Counted from the first letter of the stretch, positions 30,752 through 41,763 are shown. The stretch: 64,000 nucleotides of DNA from Rodentibacter genomosp. 1 (GCF_001999285.1 NZ_MLHN01000004.1:91241-155240), one strand, 5' to 3'. Notes: generated from the letters alone by a model not told the origin. Numbers and translations: made by a program.

Positions 30752-32725
30752 ATGATTAATAGACGACATTTTATTCAAATCGGTGCAAGCAGTATCCTTG
30801 CATTAAGTGCAAGCCGTTTCACGCTGGCAAAAGGCAAGCCTGATATTGATTTACGCATTGTGGCAACCACCGATATTCACAGTTTTTTAACGGATTTTGA
30901 TTACTACAAAGATGCACCAACGGATAAATTCGGCTTTACCCGTGCGGCGAGTTTAATTCGTCAGGCTAAAGCCGAAGTAAAAAATGCGGTATTAGTGGAT
31001 AACGGTGATTTAATTCAAGGAAACCCAATTGCAGACTACCAAGCCGCACAGGGTTATAAGGAAGGCAAACCGAATCCGGCAATCGCCTGTTTGAATGCTA
31101 TGCATTATGACGTAGGTACGGTTGGCAACCACGAATTTAACTACGGCTTAGATTATCTGGCGGATTCAATGAAACAGGCGACATTCCCGATAGTTAATGC
31201 CAATGTGGTAAAGGCAGGCAGTGATGAACCTTATTTCACACCTTATGTGATCCAAGAAAAATCAGTAGTGGATAATCAAGGTAAAACTCATAAATTGAAA
31301 ATCGGTTATATCGGCTTTGTACCGCCACAAATTATGGTTTGGGATAAGGCAAATTTACATGGCAAGGTGGAGGCTCGTGATATTGTCAAAACCGCACAAA
31401 AATATGTGCCTGAAATGAAGAAAAAAGGGGCGGATATTGTGATTGCCTTGGCGCACACAGGTCCATCGGACGAACCTTATAAAGAAGGGGCGGAAAACTC
31501 CGCATTCTACTTAGCGGATGTGCCGTACATTGATGCAGTTATTTTTGGTCATTCACACCGCCTATTCCCGAACAAAGAGTTCGCCAAATCTCCGAATGCG
31601 GATATTGAGAAAGGCACGGTAAAAGGTGTGCCGGAAAGTATGGCAGGATACTGGGCGAATAATATCAGTGTGGTAGATTTAGGCTTAACCGAGCATCAAG
31701 GGAAATGGATTGTGACGGAAGGACAGGCAGTCCTTCGCCCTATTTTTGATGCGGAAAACAAAAAAGCCCTTGCAGAAAATGATCCGGAATTGACCGCACT
31801 TTTACAACCGATTCACGAAGCGACCCGCAAATTTGTGTCGCAGCCGATTGGTAAAGCCACCGACAATATGTACAGCTACTTAGCCTTAGTGCAAGATGAT
31901 CCGACCATTCAAATTGTGAACCAAGCCCAAAAAGCCTATGTAGAAAAAGTCGCACCAAGTGTGGCGGCAATGGCAGGCTTGCTGATTTTAAGTGCGGGGG
32001 CGCCGTTTAAAGCGGGTGGGCGTAAAAACGATCCTACTGGCTACACGGAAGTGAATAAAGGTGAATTGACATTCCGCAATGCAGCGGATCTTTACCTTTA
32101 CCCAAATACTCTTGTGGTAGTGAAAGTAACGGGTGAACAGCTCAAAGAATGGCTTGAATGTAGCGCAGGAATGTTCAATCAAATCGATCCAACCAGCGAT
32201 AAACCGCAATCACTGATTAACTGGGAAGGTTTCCGTACCTATAATTTTGATGTGATTGATGGCGTGAATTACGAATACGACATCACCAAACCGGCACGTT
32301 ATGATGGCGAATGTAAACTTATTAATCCTGAGTCGCACCGTGTGGTGAACCTCACTTATCAAGGTAAGCCGGTTGATCCAAAAGCAGAATTTTTAATCGC
32401 TACCAATAATTATCGGGCTTACAGTAATAAATTCCCCGGCACGGGCGATCAACATATTGTCTATGCCTCACCGGATGAAAATCGCCAAATTCTTGCGGAT
32501 TACATCAAAGCAACCAGTGAGAAAGACGGTGCAGTCAATCCAAGTGCGGACAAAAACTGGCGTTTTGTTCCTATCACAGGCAATGATAAATTAGACGTTC
32601 GTTTTGAAACTTCACCGACAGAACAAGCGGCACAATTTGTCAAAGAGAAATCACAATATCCGACAAAACTGGTAGGCACTGACGAAGTGGGCTTTGCGGT
32701 GTATCAGATTGATTTGTCTAAATGA
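30752..32725 (+). CDS. cpdB: 2',3'-cyclic-nucleotide 2'-phosphodiesterase / 3'-nucleotidase
   Basis: A periplasmic enzyme of 657 residues that salvages nucleotides. The N-terminal metallophosphoesterase domain shows [38 protein letters not shown] and [10 protein letters not shown] (metal ligands). The C-terminal 5'-nucleotidase domain follows from about residue 360. The leader is unusual: [20 protein letters not shown] carries a twin-arginine motif (RRxFI), so export by Tat rather than Sec is likely. It is monocistronic with a terminator right after. Confidence 0.96.
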   Translation: MINRRHFIQIGASSILALSASRFTLAKGKPDIDLRIVATTDIHSFLTDFDYYKDAPTDKFGFTRAASLIRQAKAEVKNAVLVDNGDLIQGNPIADYQAAQGYKEGKPNPAIACLNAMHYDVGTVGNHEFNYGLDYLADSMKQATFPIVNANVVKAGSDEPYFTPYVIQEKSVVDNQGKTHKLKIGYIGFVPPQIMVWDKANLHGKVEARDIVKTAQKYVPEMKKKGADIVIALAHTGPSDEPYKEGAENSAFYLADVPYIDAVIFGHSHRLFPNKEFAKSPNADIEKGTVKGVPESMAGYWANNISVVDLGLTEHQGKWIVTEGQAVLRPIFDAENKKALAENDPELTALLQPIHEATRKFVSQPIGKATDNMYSYLALVQDDPTIQIVNQAQKAYVEKVAPSVAAMAGLLILSAGAPFKAGGRKNDPTGYTEVNKGELTFRNAADLYLYPNTLVVVKVTGEQLKEWLECSAGMFNQIDPTSDKPQSLINWEGFRTYNFDVIDGVNYEYDITKPARYDGECKLINPESHRVVNLTYQGKPVDPKAEFLIATNNYRAYSNKFPGTGDQHIVYASPDENRQILADYIKATSEKDGAVNPSADKNWRFVPITGNDKLDVRFETSPTEQAAQFVKEKSQYPTKLVGTDEVGFAVYQIDLSK

Positions 32726-32732
32726 TAAAAAT

Positions 32733-32759
32733 AAGGTGGGTTATTTTCCCACCTTTTTA
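32733..32759 (+). terminator. cpdB terminator
   Basis: AAGGTGGG / CCCACCTT (32733-32740 and 32748-32755) with a seven-base loop, followed by TTT. Confidence 0.85.
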
Positions 32760-32798
32760 ATTGGAATGTTATAAGTGCGGTCAATTTCCTTTCTGTTT

Positions 32799-33233
32799 TC
32801 AAATTCCCGCAAACCATCTATACCATTTTCCTTTCACTTTGTTGGGATAGTTTGTTTTTAAGAACTGATAAAAACGGGTGAAATTGTCATTAAAAATCGT
32901 ATCTTTCGGGATAAATTGATAATGGCGTTGCCCGTTTGGAGTATGAATACGCATAAACCAATATTTTCGGTTATTGACTGTCACACTCATTTTTTCCAAA
33001 GCGATTAAATCATCGAATTGATAATGATAAATTAATTGGTTCGCGCGGAAGATAAAAATACCCTTGGAATTAAAATAATAACGCTCTGGGCTAAATACTT
33101 TCCCACTGCTAAATGGAATAAGTTCTTCACCTTCAAATTCCCTGTTATTTCTTGTCTGCAAAAAGCGAATGAGAGGAATGATTGTAAACGTTGAAAAGAG
33201 GGAAAGAGCAAGAAGTATGATTAAAATATCCAT
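32799..33233 (-). CDS. Small membrane-anchored protein of unknown function
   Basis: The ATG at 33233 starts MDILIILLALSLFSTFTIIP, one N-terminal membrane helix, and gives 144 residues; the frame is open further upstream but only with a TTG. The remainder (residues 30-144) is a basic, aromatic-rich soluble domain with FRANQLIYHYQFDDL and HTPNGQRHYQFIPK. I do not recognise the family. It is convergent with cpdB and separated from the transporter genes by a USS terminator. Confidence 0.6.
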   Translation of the reverse strand: MDILIILLALSLFSTFTIIPLIRFLQTRNNREFEGEELIPFSSGKVFSPERYYFNSKGIFIFRANQLIYHYQFDDLIALEKMSVTVNNRKYWFMRIHTPNGQRHYQFIPKDTIFNDNFTRFYQFLKTNYPNKVKGKWYRWFAGI

Positions 33234-33304
33234 AGATAAATATTGGTTGTTTTCAATATGATTGAATTGTACCAAATGTGATTTACTTAAAAAGAGGAAA
33301 AAAT

Positions 33305-33326
33305 AACCGCACTTTAAAGTGCGGTT
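33305..33326. terminator. metS/transporter terminator, perfect USS palindrome
   Basis: AACCGCACTTT directly abuts AAAGTGCGGTT, a perfect 22-bp palindrome formed by two USS cores. It follows the small subunit gene on the minus strand. Confidence 0.6.
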
Positions 33327-33331
33327 AAAAT

Positions 33332-33430
33332 TTAGTTATTTTCTTTTGGCAGGCGAAGGAGGGCAAAAAAGAAGCCACCCCAAATCACGCCAAGAGCAAT
33401 GATCATCATAATAATTGCGCTGGAACTCAT
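33332..33430 (-). CDS. MetS-like small subunit of an NSS transporter
   Basis: A 32-codon ORF (ATG 33430, TAA at 33332-33334) encodes MSSSAIIMMIIALGVIWGGF followed by FFALLRLPKENN. It is a single-helix membrane peptide with the W-G-G-F pattern of MetS, the small partner of the MetP methionine/alanine importer. It begins one base after the transporter stop with GGAG eight to ten bases upstream, so the two are translationally coupled. It is below normal annotation size. Confidence 0.85.
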   Translation of the reverse strand: MSSSAIIMMIIALGVIWGGFFFALLRLPKENN

Positions 33431-33431
33431 T

Positions 33432-34949
33432 TTATTCTCCTTTTGATTCTTCTATTGTGAGTTTGGTTTCACTTTTCCATTTTAAGCGGGAAAGAATAAA
33501 CGACACCACGAGTAAGCTCACAGCCATCCCCCAACCGAAGATATTGACAAACCAGCTTGGATAGCCTTCGTAGCCTTCAGAGAAAACTTTTGCCCCTTCA
33601 CTAAATAACATAAAGGCGAGGATACCGGTGGTAAGTACAATACATAGGCGCCAGAAAAAGCCCACTTTGAAAGAGGAGGTTTCGTTTAAATGATCGCCTA
33701 ATAAGCCCAGTTTCTCGTTTGCTACAATAGCAACCAGAGAAACAAACGCCACGGCAACAATACCAAAATAGTTGACGAATTTATCAAACACATCAAGCAT
33801 TGGTAAGCCGGTTGTGGTACCGAATAAAATTACGGAAACGAACATCATCGGAATACCGACAATAAAGGTCACTTTTACACGGCGAATACGAAGTTTGTCC
33901 TGAATAGCGGAGATGATAACTTCAATCACCGAAATAAAGGACGTTAATGCCGCAAAAGTCAGTGAACCGAAGAACAACACGCCAAGCACTTCACCGAACG
34001 GTGCTTTGTTGATAATGGTTGGAAACGCAAAGAATGCTAAACCAATACCGCCTTTTGCCACTTCGCTGACTTCTTGTCCTTGTGCGGTAGCGATGAAACC
34101 TAATGCGGCAAAAACCCCGATACCGGCTAACACTTCAAAGCTACTGTTTGCAAATCCCACGACTAAACCGCTGCCGGTGAGATCGGATTCTTTTTTCAAG
34201 TAAGAGGCGTAAGTCACCATAATCCCGAAACAGATTGAAAGAGAGAAGAAAATTTGACCATACGCTGCGATCCATACACTTGGGTTGGAAAGTTTCGACC
34301 AATCCGGTGTGAACAGAGCATTTAACCCTTTTTCCGCACCCGGTAAAAAGAGAGAATAGATCACCAAGGCAACAAACATCACGACAAGAACAGGCATTAA
34401 AATAGATGAGGATTTTGCAATCCCTTTTTGAATCCCCATGGAAAGCACACCTAATGCAATTACCCATACGGCAATTAATGGACCGGTTACCATACCAACA
34501 AATTCAAAACTGACCCCGTTAGTAATATCGCCCATTTTTAAGAATTCACCGATAAAGAAATCAATGGGTTTATCACCCCATGCACCATTGATGGAAAAGT
34601 AGGTATAGCTCGCTGCCCAACCTAATACTACGGCGTAATATAGCCCAATAATCACGTTCACCATCACTTGCCACCAACCAAACACTTCAAAGTGTGGGCT
34701 GAAACGGCGATAGGACAAAGGCGCACCACCACGATGACGATGTCCAATGGCATAGTCTAAGAATAAAAGTGGAATTCCTGCGGTTAATAGTGCGATAAGG
34801 TAGGGAATAATAAATGCACCACCGCCATTTTCATAGGTGGTATAAGGAAAACGCCAAATATTGCCTAAGCCCACTGCGGAGCCTATTGCAGCAAGAATGA
34901 ACGCTTTGCGACCCGAGAAAGTTTCACGCTTTTGAGTTGATTGCGTCAT
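33432..34949 (-). CDS. Sodium-dependent amino acid transporter, NSS (SNF) family
   Basis: 505 residues and about twelve helices of the LeuT fold. The sodium-site helix 1 reads [16 protein letters not shown], preceded by the common SGRKAFILA. The presence of a MetS-like subunit immediately after points to methionine/alanine import, but the substrate of NSS members cannot be told from sequence. It resembles the Na+-dependent transporter near ilvG in H. influenzae. Confidence 0.9.
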   Translation of the reverse strand: MTQSTQKRETFSGRKAFILAAIGSAVGLGNIWRFPYTTYENGGGAFIIPYLIALLTAGIPLLFLDYAIGHRHRGGAPLSYRRFSPHFEVFGWWQVMVNVIIGLYYAVVLGWAASYTYFSINGAWGDKPIDFFIGEFLKMGDITNGVSFEFVGMVTGPLIAVWVIALGVLSMGIQKGIAKSSSILMPVLVVMFVALVIYSLFLPGAEKGLNALFTPDWSKLSNPSVWIAAYGQIFFSLSICFGIMVTYASYLKKESDLTGSGLVVGFANSSFEVLAGIGVFAALGFIATAQGQEVSEVAKGGIGLAFFAFPTIINKAPFGEVLGVLFFGSLTFAALTSFISVIEVIISAIQDKLRIRRVKVTFIVGIPMMFVSVILFGTTTGLPMLDVFDKFVNYFGIVAVAFVSLVAIVANEKLGLLGDHLNETSSFKVGFFWRLCIVLTTGILAFMLFSEGAKVFSEGYEGYPSWFVNIFGWGMAVSLLVVSFILSRLKWKSETKLTIEESKGE

Positions 34950-35101
34950 AAAATAGTTCCTTGTAAAAATGAAAAAGAATTCAAATATAATGAAATCTTC
35001 TATCTAGTCAATAAAATTGATAAAAGAGCGGTTATTTTTCTGGAATCTTTTAATAAAAAATCAGTCTATAATGTGATTTTTCTAACAAAAAGGAACAATT
35101 T

Positions 35102-35737
35102 ATGAATTTTAATCAAATTTTAAATCAAGTCGTCAATATCGCTAAAAACTCAGCGAGTCATTTACAAACCGGTAATCCGACATTGGATAACATCACCAAA
35201 GTAGGCGGTGGTGCTGCAATTACAGGGATTTTATCCATGATTTTAGGGCGTTCCGGCGGGGCGAGTTTAGCCAAGTTGGGCTCTTTAGCGGTGTTGGGGA
35301 ATCTGGCTTATCAGGCATATCAAAACTACCAAAAATCCCAACAGGCGCAACCTGTGATGTCCGCCAATGAATTTGACGTATTAGATTCGACTTCTCAGCA
35401 AGAGGCGAGTGCGTTGATTTTACGTACTATGATTGCGGCGGCTGCGGCAGACGGTGAAATTACAGAAGATGAAAAACAAACCATTGCGAATGAAATTGGC
35501 GATAATGCAGAATTAGCGCAATGGGTTGAGCAGGAAATGCAAAATCCGATTAGTGTGAATGAAATTGCCCGCCAAGTGGGGAATGACACGGCATTGGCGG
35601 CAAATGTGTATCTTGCTGCACGTTTAGTGAGCAAAGATTTATCCCGTAAAGAAATAATTTTCCTTGCTAATCTTGCAGAAGCGCTGGGTTTAGATGATGC
35701 CTTAGTCGAACAACTCGAAAAACAAGCAGGATTTTAA
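35102..35737 (+). CDS. DUF533 / YebE-like protein, TerB-type domain
   Basis: 211 residues. An N-terminal glycine-rich hydrophobic segment (VGGGAAITGILSMILGRSGGASLAKLGSLAVLG, residues 35-70) probably contacts the membrane. The C-terminal half (100-211) is helical and acidic, with MIAAAAADGEITEDEKQTI, the TerB-like metal-binding pattern. Function is unknown. It is monocistronic with a strong terminator. Confidence 0.85.
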   Translation: MNFNQILNQVVNIAKNSASHLQTGNPTLDNITKVGGGAAITGILSMILGRSGGASLAKLGSLAVLGNLAYQAYQNYQKSQQAQPVMSANEFDVLDSTSQQEASALILRTMIAAAAADGEITEDEKQTIANEIGDNAELAQWVEQEMQNPISVNEIARQVGNDTALAANVYLAARLVSKDLSRKEIIFLANLAEALGLDDALVEQLEKQAGF

Positions 35738-35772
35738 GTTTTAGAAGAGTGGCTCATAACGAGAGAATAAGC

Positions 35773-35806
35773 AAAACGGAACTATCACCTGATGAGTTCC
35801 GTTTTT
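35773..35806. terminator. Bidirectional terminator
   Basis: AAAACGGAACT (35773-35783) pairs with AGTTCCGTTTT (35795-35805) around an eleven-base loop, with T and A runs on each side. It separates the convergent DUF533 and citC genes. Confidence 0.85.
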
Positions 35807-35818
35807 GAGTAGTGCAAT

Positions 35819-36880
35819 CTAGTAATGTTTCACTTCATCTGATTGTCTAATTTTTTTAATAATGGGGGCGGCTTCATCACTTATGAGAAAATCAAAAGTT
35901 GTTTGGGGGACAAGTTGTTTGACTTGATGCCAACTCTCGTCTTTAATCGCTTGGCGAACCTCTGAGGCACTAATCGCAGTGCCATTTTTTTCTTTACGTT
36001 CTACCACAACACATTCTATACCATATTCCGGTAGTTTCTGCTGCATGACTTGGTTGTAGAGATTTGTTACGTGGCTAAAGGGTTCATTACCCATGTAACG
36101 GCGTTGAATTCCCAATGCTTGAGCAATCCGTGCAAAAATCTGTAAATCAATTTCTATATTGCTTTTGATTACCGCATCATCATTTTTTTGGAAATAGCTT
36201 GGGAAAGTGGCTTGACTGATAATGTAGGAGCCGCTGTCGTGCAGGATTACATTGGGCAAATGTGCGATACCCGCTTGAATCAATTTTTTACGTACTTCAT
36301 AAGGAAATAGGCTACTGTCTTCACTCACCATAAAAAGATGAACAAGATCATTTTCAGTCGCCGCTTTTTCCACTAAGTATTGATGTCCAAGGGTAAAAGG
36401 GTTGCAATTCATCACCAATGCGGAAATCTTTTTATTGTCAGAAACAGGTGAGATTTCGACCGCACTTTTCAGTCGTTCCACATAATTTTCAAAGCCTTTG
36501 CGTTTGTTTTCCATAAACACAATTTGCTCGGGGATTTGCACGATTTCCCAAAAGCCGAGATCGTGGAAAAATTTTGCGGATTCACATTTTGTGTAGAGAA
36601 ATAAATGGGAATGTCCTCGTTCCATTTGAATATTAATCAAATGTGTGATGATTTGGTTTATTAATCCTTCACCTTGATGATTTTTAGCCACCGCTAAGCA
36701 ACGCAAGGTATTACCAAAACACGCCCCCGTTGCAATGATCTTAAAATCTTCATCAAACATCGCACAAAGGTAATCTAAATTTGGATCACGCTGAATACCT
36801 TCTTGCGCAAGTAAATGGTCAATTTGCGTAAGGCTGTGTTGATCTGAAAAAGCAATTTTTCCAATGGAATAATTATTCAT
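35819..36880 (-). CDS. citC: [Citrate (pro-3S)-lyase] ligase
   Basis: CitC acetylates the prosthetic group of citrate lyase to activate it. The 353-residue product has an N-terminal GNAT domain (LAVAKNHQGEGLINQIITHL) and a C-terminal nucleotidyltransferase domain with NPFTLGHQYLVEKAA (HxGH-like) and GTAISASEVRQAI. The start at 36880 follows the dtd stop by four bases; an ATG at 36892 overlapping the dtd stop is an alternative and would add four residues. No citDEF or citX gene is adjacent, so here citC is an orphan downstream of dtd. Confidence 0.9.
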   Translation of the reverse strand: MNNYSIGKIAFSDQHSLTQIDHLLAQEGIQRDPNLDYLCAMFDEDFKIIATGACFGNTLRCLAVAKNHQGEGLINQIITHLINIQMERGHSHLFLYTKCESAKFFHDLGFWEIVQIPEQIVFMENKRKGFENYVERLKSAVEISPVSDNKKISALVMNCNPFTLGHQYLVEKAATENDLVHLFMVSEDSSLFPYEVRKKLIQAGIAHLPNVILHDSGSYIISQATFPSYFQKNDDAVIKSNIEIDLQIFARIAQALGIQRRYMGNEPFSHVTNLYNQVMQQKLPEYGIECVVVERKEKNGTAISASEVRQAIKDESWHQVKQLVPQTTFDFLISDEAAPIIKKIRQSDEVKHY

Positions 36881-36884
36881 ACGC

Positions 36885-37319
36885 TTACACATTCAACCAA
36901 AAAGTCACCGGCCCATCATTTGTCAGGGTAACTTGCATATCGGCAGCAAAACGACCATTTTCTACTTGAATTTTTTCTGCACATCTTTGTGAAAAGTAGT
37001 CATAAAGTTCCTTTGCCAAGGCGGGGGCTGTGCCTTTGGAAAAACTTGGGCGTAAGCCTTTTTGCGTATCGGCAGCTAAGGTGAATTGAGAAACGACTAA
37101 TAACGCGCCGCCTGCTTGTTGCACATTCAAATTCATTTTGTCATTTTCATCACTAAAAATGCGGTAATTCAATACCTTTTCCGCCAGTTTATCGGCTTTT
37201 ATACGATCATCATCTTGCTCTACGCCAAGTAGCACCAAAAGCCCTTTGCCTATTTGTCCGACTGTTTCTCCGCTCACATCGACACGAGCCTGTGTCACAC
37301 GTTGTATTAATGCAATCAT
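36885..37319 (-). CDS. dtd: D-aminoacyl-tRNA deacylase
   Basis: 144 residues, full length. It removes D-amino acids and glycine mischarged onto tRNAs. Active-site motifs are [10 protein letters not shown] (SQxTL) and [10 protein letters not shown] (GPVT). Its stop is adjacent to or overlaps the citC start. It follows yihY by nine bases. Confidence 0.97.
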   Translation of the reverse strand: MIALIQRVTQARVDVSGETVGQIGKGLLVLLGVEQDDDRIKADKLAEKVLNYRIFSDENDKMNLNVQQAGGALLVVSQFTLAADTQKGLRPSFSKGTAPALAKELYDYFSQRCAEKIQVENGRFAADMQVTLTNDGPVTFWLNV

Positions 37320-37328
37320 TGTTATTCC

Positions 37329-38144
37329 TTAATTTGTTTGATTTTCAACCGCACTTTTTTGTCTGATTTCTTCCAATACGGCGGCGAGCTGCGCACCAAG
37401 TAACACAACTGTCCAGCTTAATTGAATCCACAGCAACATAATTGGTAGGGTTGCCATCGCACCATAAATTAATTGATAAGAAGGAAAGGTAACGATATAC
37501 CAAGCAAAGGCTTGTTTTCCCAAAGTAAAAAATATCGCAGCAATTAATGCCCCTGCGGCAGAATGTTTGATACTGACTTTCTTATTTGGCACCACCATAT
37601 AAAGTACAGTGAAAATAAACCAAGTAGAAAGAAAAGGCACAAAACTGAGGAGTTTTAAACCAAATGAGAGGTGTTCTGAAGCCTCAAACATTGCTTTCAC
37701 ATAAGTGCTGGCGGCAATACTGGTGCCAATAAGCAATGGCCCAAGGGTTAAAATCAGCCAATAAATGGCAAAAGAGGTAAAAATTGGGCGGGTACTGGTA
37801 TCTTGCCAAATGCTATTTAGCGTGCGATCAATGGAGTTAATCAACATTAATGCCACCGCAATTAAACTCACGATCCCTACCGCACTCATCTGCTTAGAAT
37901 TATTGACAAATTCATCAATATATTGCCCGACAACATCACCGGCAGAAGGTGCAAAATTGGTGAAAATAAATTCTTTTAATGCATCGGTGACCTCGTTAAA
38001 TACAGGGAATGCCGAAAAAATAGAAAAAATCACCATAATTAGCGGCACAATCGCTAACATCGTGCTATAAGTGAGCGAGCCGGCAGCCTGCGTCAATTTA
38101 TTTTCATTAAAACGTAACCAAAATTGTTTCAAAAAATCTGTCAT
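37329..38144 (-). CDS. yihY: YihY/BrkB family inner-membrane protein
   Basis: About six helices across 271 residues. Family landmarks are [19 protein letters not shown] near the start and [30 protein letters not shown] near the end. I chose the ATG at 38144 ([12 protein letters not shown]) because GGAG is seven bases upstream. It overlaps the end of ychJ by four bases. Function is not established. Confidence 0.85.
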   Translation of the reverse strand: MTDFLKQFWLRFNENKLTQAAGSLTYSTMLAIVPLIMVIFSIFSAFPVFNEVTDALKEFIFTNFAPSAGDVVGQYIDEFVNNSKQMSAVGIVSLIAVALMLINSIDRTLNSIWQDTSTRPIFTSFAIYWLILTLGPLLIGTSIAASTYVKAMFEASEHLSFGLKLLSFVPFLSTWFIFTVLYMVVPNKKVSIKHSAAGALIAAIFFTLGKQAFAWYIVTFPSYQLIYGAMATLPIMLLWIQLSWTVVLLGAQLAAVLEEIRQKSAVENQTN

Positions 38145-38614
38145 AGCCATGCTCCACAACAATGTTTAAATTTTTTACCGGAATTGCAAACGCAAGGTTG
38201 TTTCATTGTCGGTAAAGGGACTGTGGGATCAACAAAATACCAACGTCCGTCAATTTTGACAAAAATGGACCGCTCTTGGTGGGATTGTTCCCCTTCTTCG
38301 CTTTGAAAAAGCGCATTAAATTCCACCGCACTTTGGATTTTCGTTAATGTTTCCGTTTTTAGAATGTGCAGGCCAAGCCATTGTGTGTTGTCCGCCCAAG
38401 CTTGTAATGCTTGAACATTTAACTGAGATTGTTGACTAGGCACCGTGGTTTCCACAATATAGGGAATGTTTTTCAGTACATAGGCGGAATAGCGAGAACG
38501 CATTAGTTGTTCTGCAGTTTCCGGTAAGGCTTGCTGATGATGAAATATACCACAACAATCAGCATAATTTTTTGTGGATTGACAAGGGCAAAGTGCGGTT
38601 GTTTTAGCGGTCAT
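38141..38614 (-). CDS. ychJ: YchJ family protein with two SEC-C motifs
   Basis: 157 residues. Zinc-binding SEC-C motifs lie at each end: [17 protein letters not shown] and [14 protein letters not shown]. Between them is an NTF2-like domain. The family is widespread and of unknown function. It overlaps the upstream MOSC gene by 11 bases. Confidence 0.92.
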   Translation of the reverse strand: MTAKTTALCPCQSTKNYADCCGIFHHQQALPETAEQLMRSRYSAYVLKNIPYIVETTVPSQQSQLNVQALQAWADNTQWLGLHILKTETLTKIQSAVEFNALFQSEEGEQSHQERSIFVKIDGRWYFVDPTVPLPTMKQPCVCNSGKKFKHCCGAWL

Positions 38615-39278
38615 TTTTGTATGCCTTGATTTTACCTAATTGCGAGTTCAACGAACGTTTAAACGCCACGGCTAATTCTTCAATGGCTAACGCTTGTTCT
38701 AATTCTTCCGTTGTTGGTTTGCCTGATAACAAACGATTTAAGTGGCGAATGGTGAATTGCGGGTAAGGTCTGCTTTGTAATATTAATTCATCACCTTGTG
38801 CAATTTCCCCTTCTTCGAGCACCCGTACATACCACCCGCTCCAACCTGAAAGATAAACGGTTTTTTGGGTTTCGGAATTGTTGGTGTTTTTCGATAAACG
38901 TTCACAGGGTTTACGGGGTTGGGAGACTTCCAAAAGGGTTGAGCCGATTTTAAAACGATCACCCACACAAACAGAATCTTCATCAAATCCTGATACCACA
39001 AAGTTTTCACCGTATGTTGCGGTTCCGCTATAAGAGAAACACTCACCTAATAATTCATTTAAAGCGGAAAATGACGTATCAGACATAAAAAAGAGCGCTT
39101 TATCCACCCCGCCATGGTGCTTTTTTAATCCCACATCGTTGCCATATGCGCCAAGTTTGTGGATTTTAACGGATTGTACCGGTTGTTTGCGAATTGCACT
39201 TTCATAGGTTGAACCGTCCGCAAAAGTGAGGGATTTAACCTCACCTATTTTGATCACCAAAATTTCCGCTTTTGACAT
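38604..39278 (-). CDS. MOSC domain protein, YiiM-like
   Basis: 224 residues from the ATG at 39278 ([17 protein letters not shown]); a longer reading from further upstream lacks support. The MOSC fold has [30 protein letters not shown] and the cysteine region [13 protein letters not shown], which in relatives holds a molybdenum or sulfur ligand. YiiM reduces N-hydroxylated compounds in E. coli; that activity is inferred here. It is first gene of an overlapping run MOSC-ychJ-yihY-dtd-citC. Confidence 0.85.
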   Translation of the reverse strand: MSKAEILVIKIGEVKSLTFADGSTYESAIRKQPVQSVKIHKLGAYGNDVGLKKHHGGVDKALFFMSDTSFSALNELLGECFSYSGTATYGENFVVSGFDEDSVCVGDRFKIGSTLLEVSQPRKPCERLSKNTNNSETQKTVYLSGWSGWYVRVLEEGEIAQGDELILQSRPYPQFTIRHLNRLLSGKPTTEELEQALAIEELAVAFKRSLNSQLGKIKAYKNDR

Positions 39279-39397
39279 TTTCTTTCCCTTTTTATAAAAA
39301 TACACAAAATTATACCGTAAAATCACTTAAATTTTGACCGCACTTTGTTTTTTCCTTATCATCTCGTTCAATCAATACACAATAAAAAGGAACATTT

Positions 39398-40897
39398 ATG
39401 CAATATGATCTCGCCCGAACAGAACTGGGAAAAACACTGGGTATTACCGCCAAAATGGCAAACCGGCACGGATTAATTGCCGGTGCGACCGGTACGGGAA
39501 AAACCGTCACCCTACGTAAAATTGCGGAGGCATTTAGTGATGATGGTGTGCCGGTTTTTTTAGTGGATGTGAAAGGCGATCTTTCAGGCTTGGTTAATCA
39601 CGGACAATTTAGCGGTAAAATCGCCGAGCGTATTGAACAGTTTAATTTAGGCGGTGAACACTATTTGAACGGCTATCCGGTTTCTTTTTGGGATGTGTTT
39701 GGTGAAACAGGCATTCCGCTACGCACCACCATTTCTGAGATGGGACCTTTATTGCTTTCCCGTCTGTTAAACCTCAATGCTACACAAGAAGGTTTGTTAA
39801 ATCTGGTTTTCCGTGTAGCAGATGATAAAGGCTTATTGCTTATTGATTTAAAAGATCTCCGTGCGATGCTGAAATACGTAGCAGAAAATGCCAAAATCTT
39901 CCAAGTGGAATATGGCAATGTCTCCGCAGCAAGTGTAGGGGCGATTCAGCGTGCATTGCTCACCCTTGAAAATGAAGGGGCGACAAATTTATTTGGTGAA
40001 CCGGCACTGAATCTTGAAGACTGGCTACAAACCCGTGATGGGCGCGGTGTGATCAATGTACTTAATTCGGAAAAACTGATTAATTCGCCAAGAATGTATA
40101 GTGCTTTCTTGTTGTGGTTGATGTCTGAATTGTTTGAGCAATTACCGGAAGTAGGCGATCCCGATAAACCTAAATTTGTGATGTTTTTTGATGAGGCACA
40201 CTTGTTATTTGATGGTGCACCAAGTGTGTTGGTGGAAAAAGTAGAGCAGGTGGTTCGCTTAATTCGCTCTAAAGGTGTGGGGATTTATTTTGTTACGCAA
40301 AACCCGTTAGATTTGCCGGATACGGTACTTGGTCAGCTAGGTAACCGTGTACAACACGCCTTACGTGCCTTTACACCAAGGGATCAAAAAGCCGTCAAAT
40401 CTGCCGCTGAAACCTTCCGCGCTAATCCAACGGTAAATGTAGTAGAAAGTATTTCTACTCTTGGCGTGGGGCAAGCGTTAGTGTCATTCTTAGATGAAAA
40501 AGGAATGCCAACCCCTGTTGAAATTGCTTATATTTACCCACCGAAAAGCCAACTTTCTCCACTTTCTGCCGAAGATCGTACTGCGTGGGTGAAAGATGAT
40601 GAGCTTTATCCGTTCTATAAAGATTATGTAGATAACGAGTCTGCCTTTGAAATATTAAATGCACAGGCTGACCTTGCTGCTGTTCAACAAAAACAAGCGG
40701 AACAAGCACAAGAGGAAGAAGAAAACGGTATTTTAGGCAGCCTCAGCCGTATGATTTTTGGCACGAAAAAACGAGGGGAAAAACTTAGCCCAGCAGAACA
40801 GATTGTCAATAGCGTGGCGAAATCTGTCGGGCGCAATATTCGTAATCAAGTCACTAAACAAATTATGCGTGGTATTTTAGGCGCATTGAAAAAATAA
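39398..40897 (+). CDS. DUF853 / HerA-like ATPase (YjgR family)
   Basis: 499 residues. Walker A is GATGTGKTVTLRK near residue 29, and Walker B is KFVMFFDEAHLLF near residue 265. The C-terminal part is charged, with a Glu/Gln-rich segment about residues 425-450 followed by a basic tail. Proteins of this family are related to HerA/FtsK translocases but their role is unknown. A GGA ribosome site precedes the ATG. Confidence 0.88.
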   Translation: MQYDLARTELGKTLGITAKMANRHGLIAGATGTGKTVTLRKIAEAFSDDGVPVFLVDVKGDLSGLVNHGQFSGKIAERIEQFNLGGEHYLNGYPVSFWDVFGETGIPLRTTISEMGPLLLSRLLNLNATQEGLLNLVFRVADDKGLLLIDLKDLRAMLKYVAENAKIFQVEYGNVSAASVGAIQRALLTLENEGATNLFGEPALNLEDWLQTRDGRGVINVLNSEKLINSPRMYSAFLLWLMSELFEQLPEVGDPDKPKFVMFFDEAHLLFDGAPSVLVEKVEQVVRLIRSKGVGIYFVTQNPLDLPDTVLGQLGNRVQHALRAFTPRDQKAVKSAAETFRANPTVNVVESISTLGVGQALVSFLDEKGMPTPVEIAYIYPPKSQLSPLSAEDRTAWVKDDELYPFYKDYVDNESAFEILNAQADLAAVQQKQAEQAQEEEENGILGSLSRMIFGTKKRGEKLSPAEQIVNSVAKSVGRNIRNQVTKQIMRGILGALKK

Positions 40898-40948
40898 TAA
40901 ACCAAAGTGCGGTCATTTTTACCGCCAAATTTAAACAAGGAGACAATT

Positions 40949-41707
40949 ATGTCAGATGTATTTCATTTAAACCTTACCAAGGCTCAATTAAAAGGCGCAA
41001 CCATTGCTATTGTTCCCGGTGATCCGGCACGTAGCGAACGTATTGCTAAGCACCTTGATAACCCTGAGTTTCTTACCAGCACCCGAGAGTTTACTTCTTG
41101 GCTTGGCTATATCAACGGTCAGCCGGTGGTGGTTTGTTCTACGGGGATTGGTGGTCCGTCCGTTTCCATTTGTGTGGAAGAATTAGCCCAACTTGGCGTG
41201 CGTACGTTTATTCGTATTGGTACGACGGGAGCGATTCAACCCCATATTAATGTTGGCGATATTCTTGTTACTACCGGTGCAGTACGTTTAGATGGGGCAA
41301 GCAAACATTTTGCACCGCTTGAATATCCTGCGGTGGCAGATTTTGCTTGTACCACTGCATTGGTTAATGCGGCAAAAGAGAAAGGCGCTGAACCTTTTGT
41401 TGGCATTACTGCCTCCTCAGATACCTTCTATCCGGGACAAGAACGTTACGATACCTACAGTGGGAAAGTTTACCGTGATTACCAAGGCTTATTGAAACAA
41501 TGGCAAGATCTCAATGTGATGAATTTTGAGATGGAATCCGCCACCTTGTTTACTATGTGTAGTGCCTTAGGTTTGCGTGCCGGTATGGTTTCAGGGGTGA
41601 TCGTAAATCGCACACAACAAGAAATTCCAAATGAATCCACCATAAAAGCCAGCGAAGAAAAAGCAATTTCCGTAGTGGTGGAAGGCGTGAGAAAATTATT
41701 AGTCTAA
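40949..41707 (+). CDS. udp: Uridine phosphorylase
   Basis: 252 residues from the ATG at 40949, which has AGGAG eight bases upstream and starts [17 protein letters not shown] like the E. coli enzyme. It splits uridine to uracil and ribose-1-phosphate. Conserved [39 protein letters not shown] and [12 protein letters not shown] are present. It lies close behind the DUF853 gene. Confidence 0.97.
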   Translation: MSDVFHLNLTKAQLKGATIAIVPGDPARSERIAKHLDNPEFLTSTREFTSWLGYINGQPVVVCSTGIGGPSVSICVEELAQLGVRTFIRIGTTGAIQPHINVGDILVTTGAVRLDGASKHFAPLEYPAVADFACTTALVNAAKEKGAEPFVGITASSDTFYPGQERYDTYSGKVYRDYQGLLKQWQDLNVMNFEMESATLFTMCSALGLRAGMVSGVIVNRTQQEIPNESTIKASEEKAISVVVEGVRKLLV

Positions 41708-41715
41708 TATGATAT

Positions 41716-41747
41716 AAAGGCGTTTTTGGAAATTCAAAAACGCCTTT
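41716..41747. terminator. Bidirectional terminator between udp and the SDH-like gene
   Basis: AAAGGCGTTTTT (41716-41727) and AAAAACGCCTTT (41736-41747) form a perfect 12-bp stem around an eight-base loop, with a downstream T run. Confidence 0.9.
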
Positions 41748-41763
41748 ATTTTTAACCGCACTT

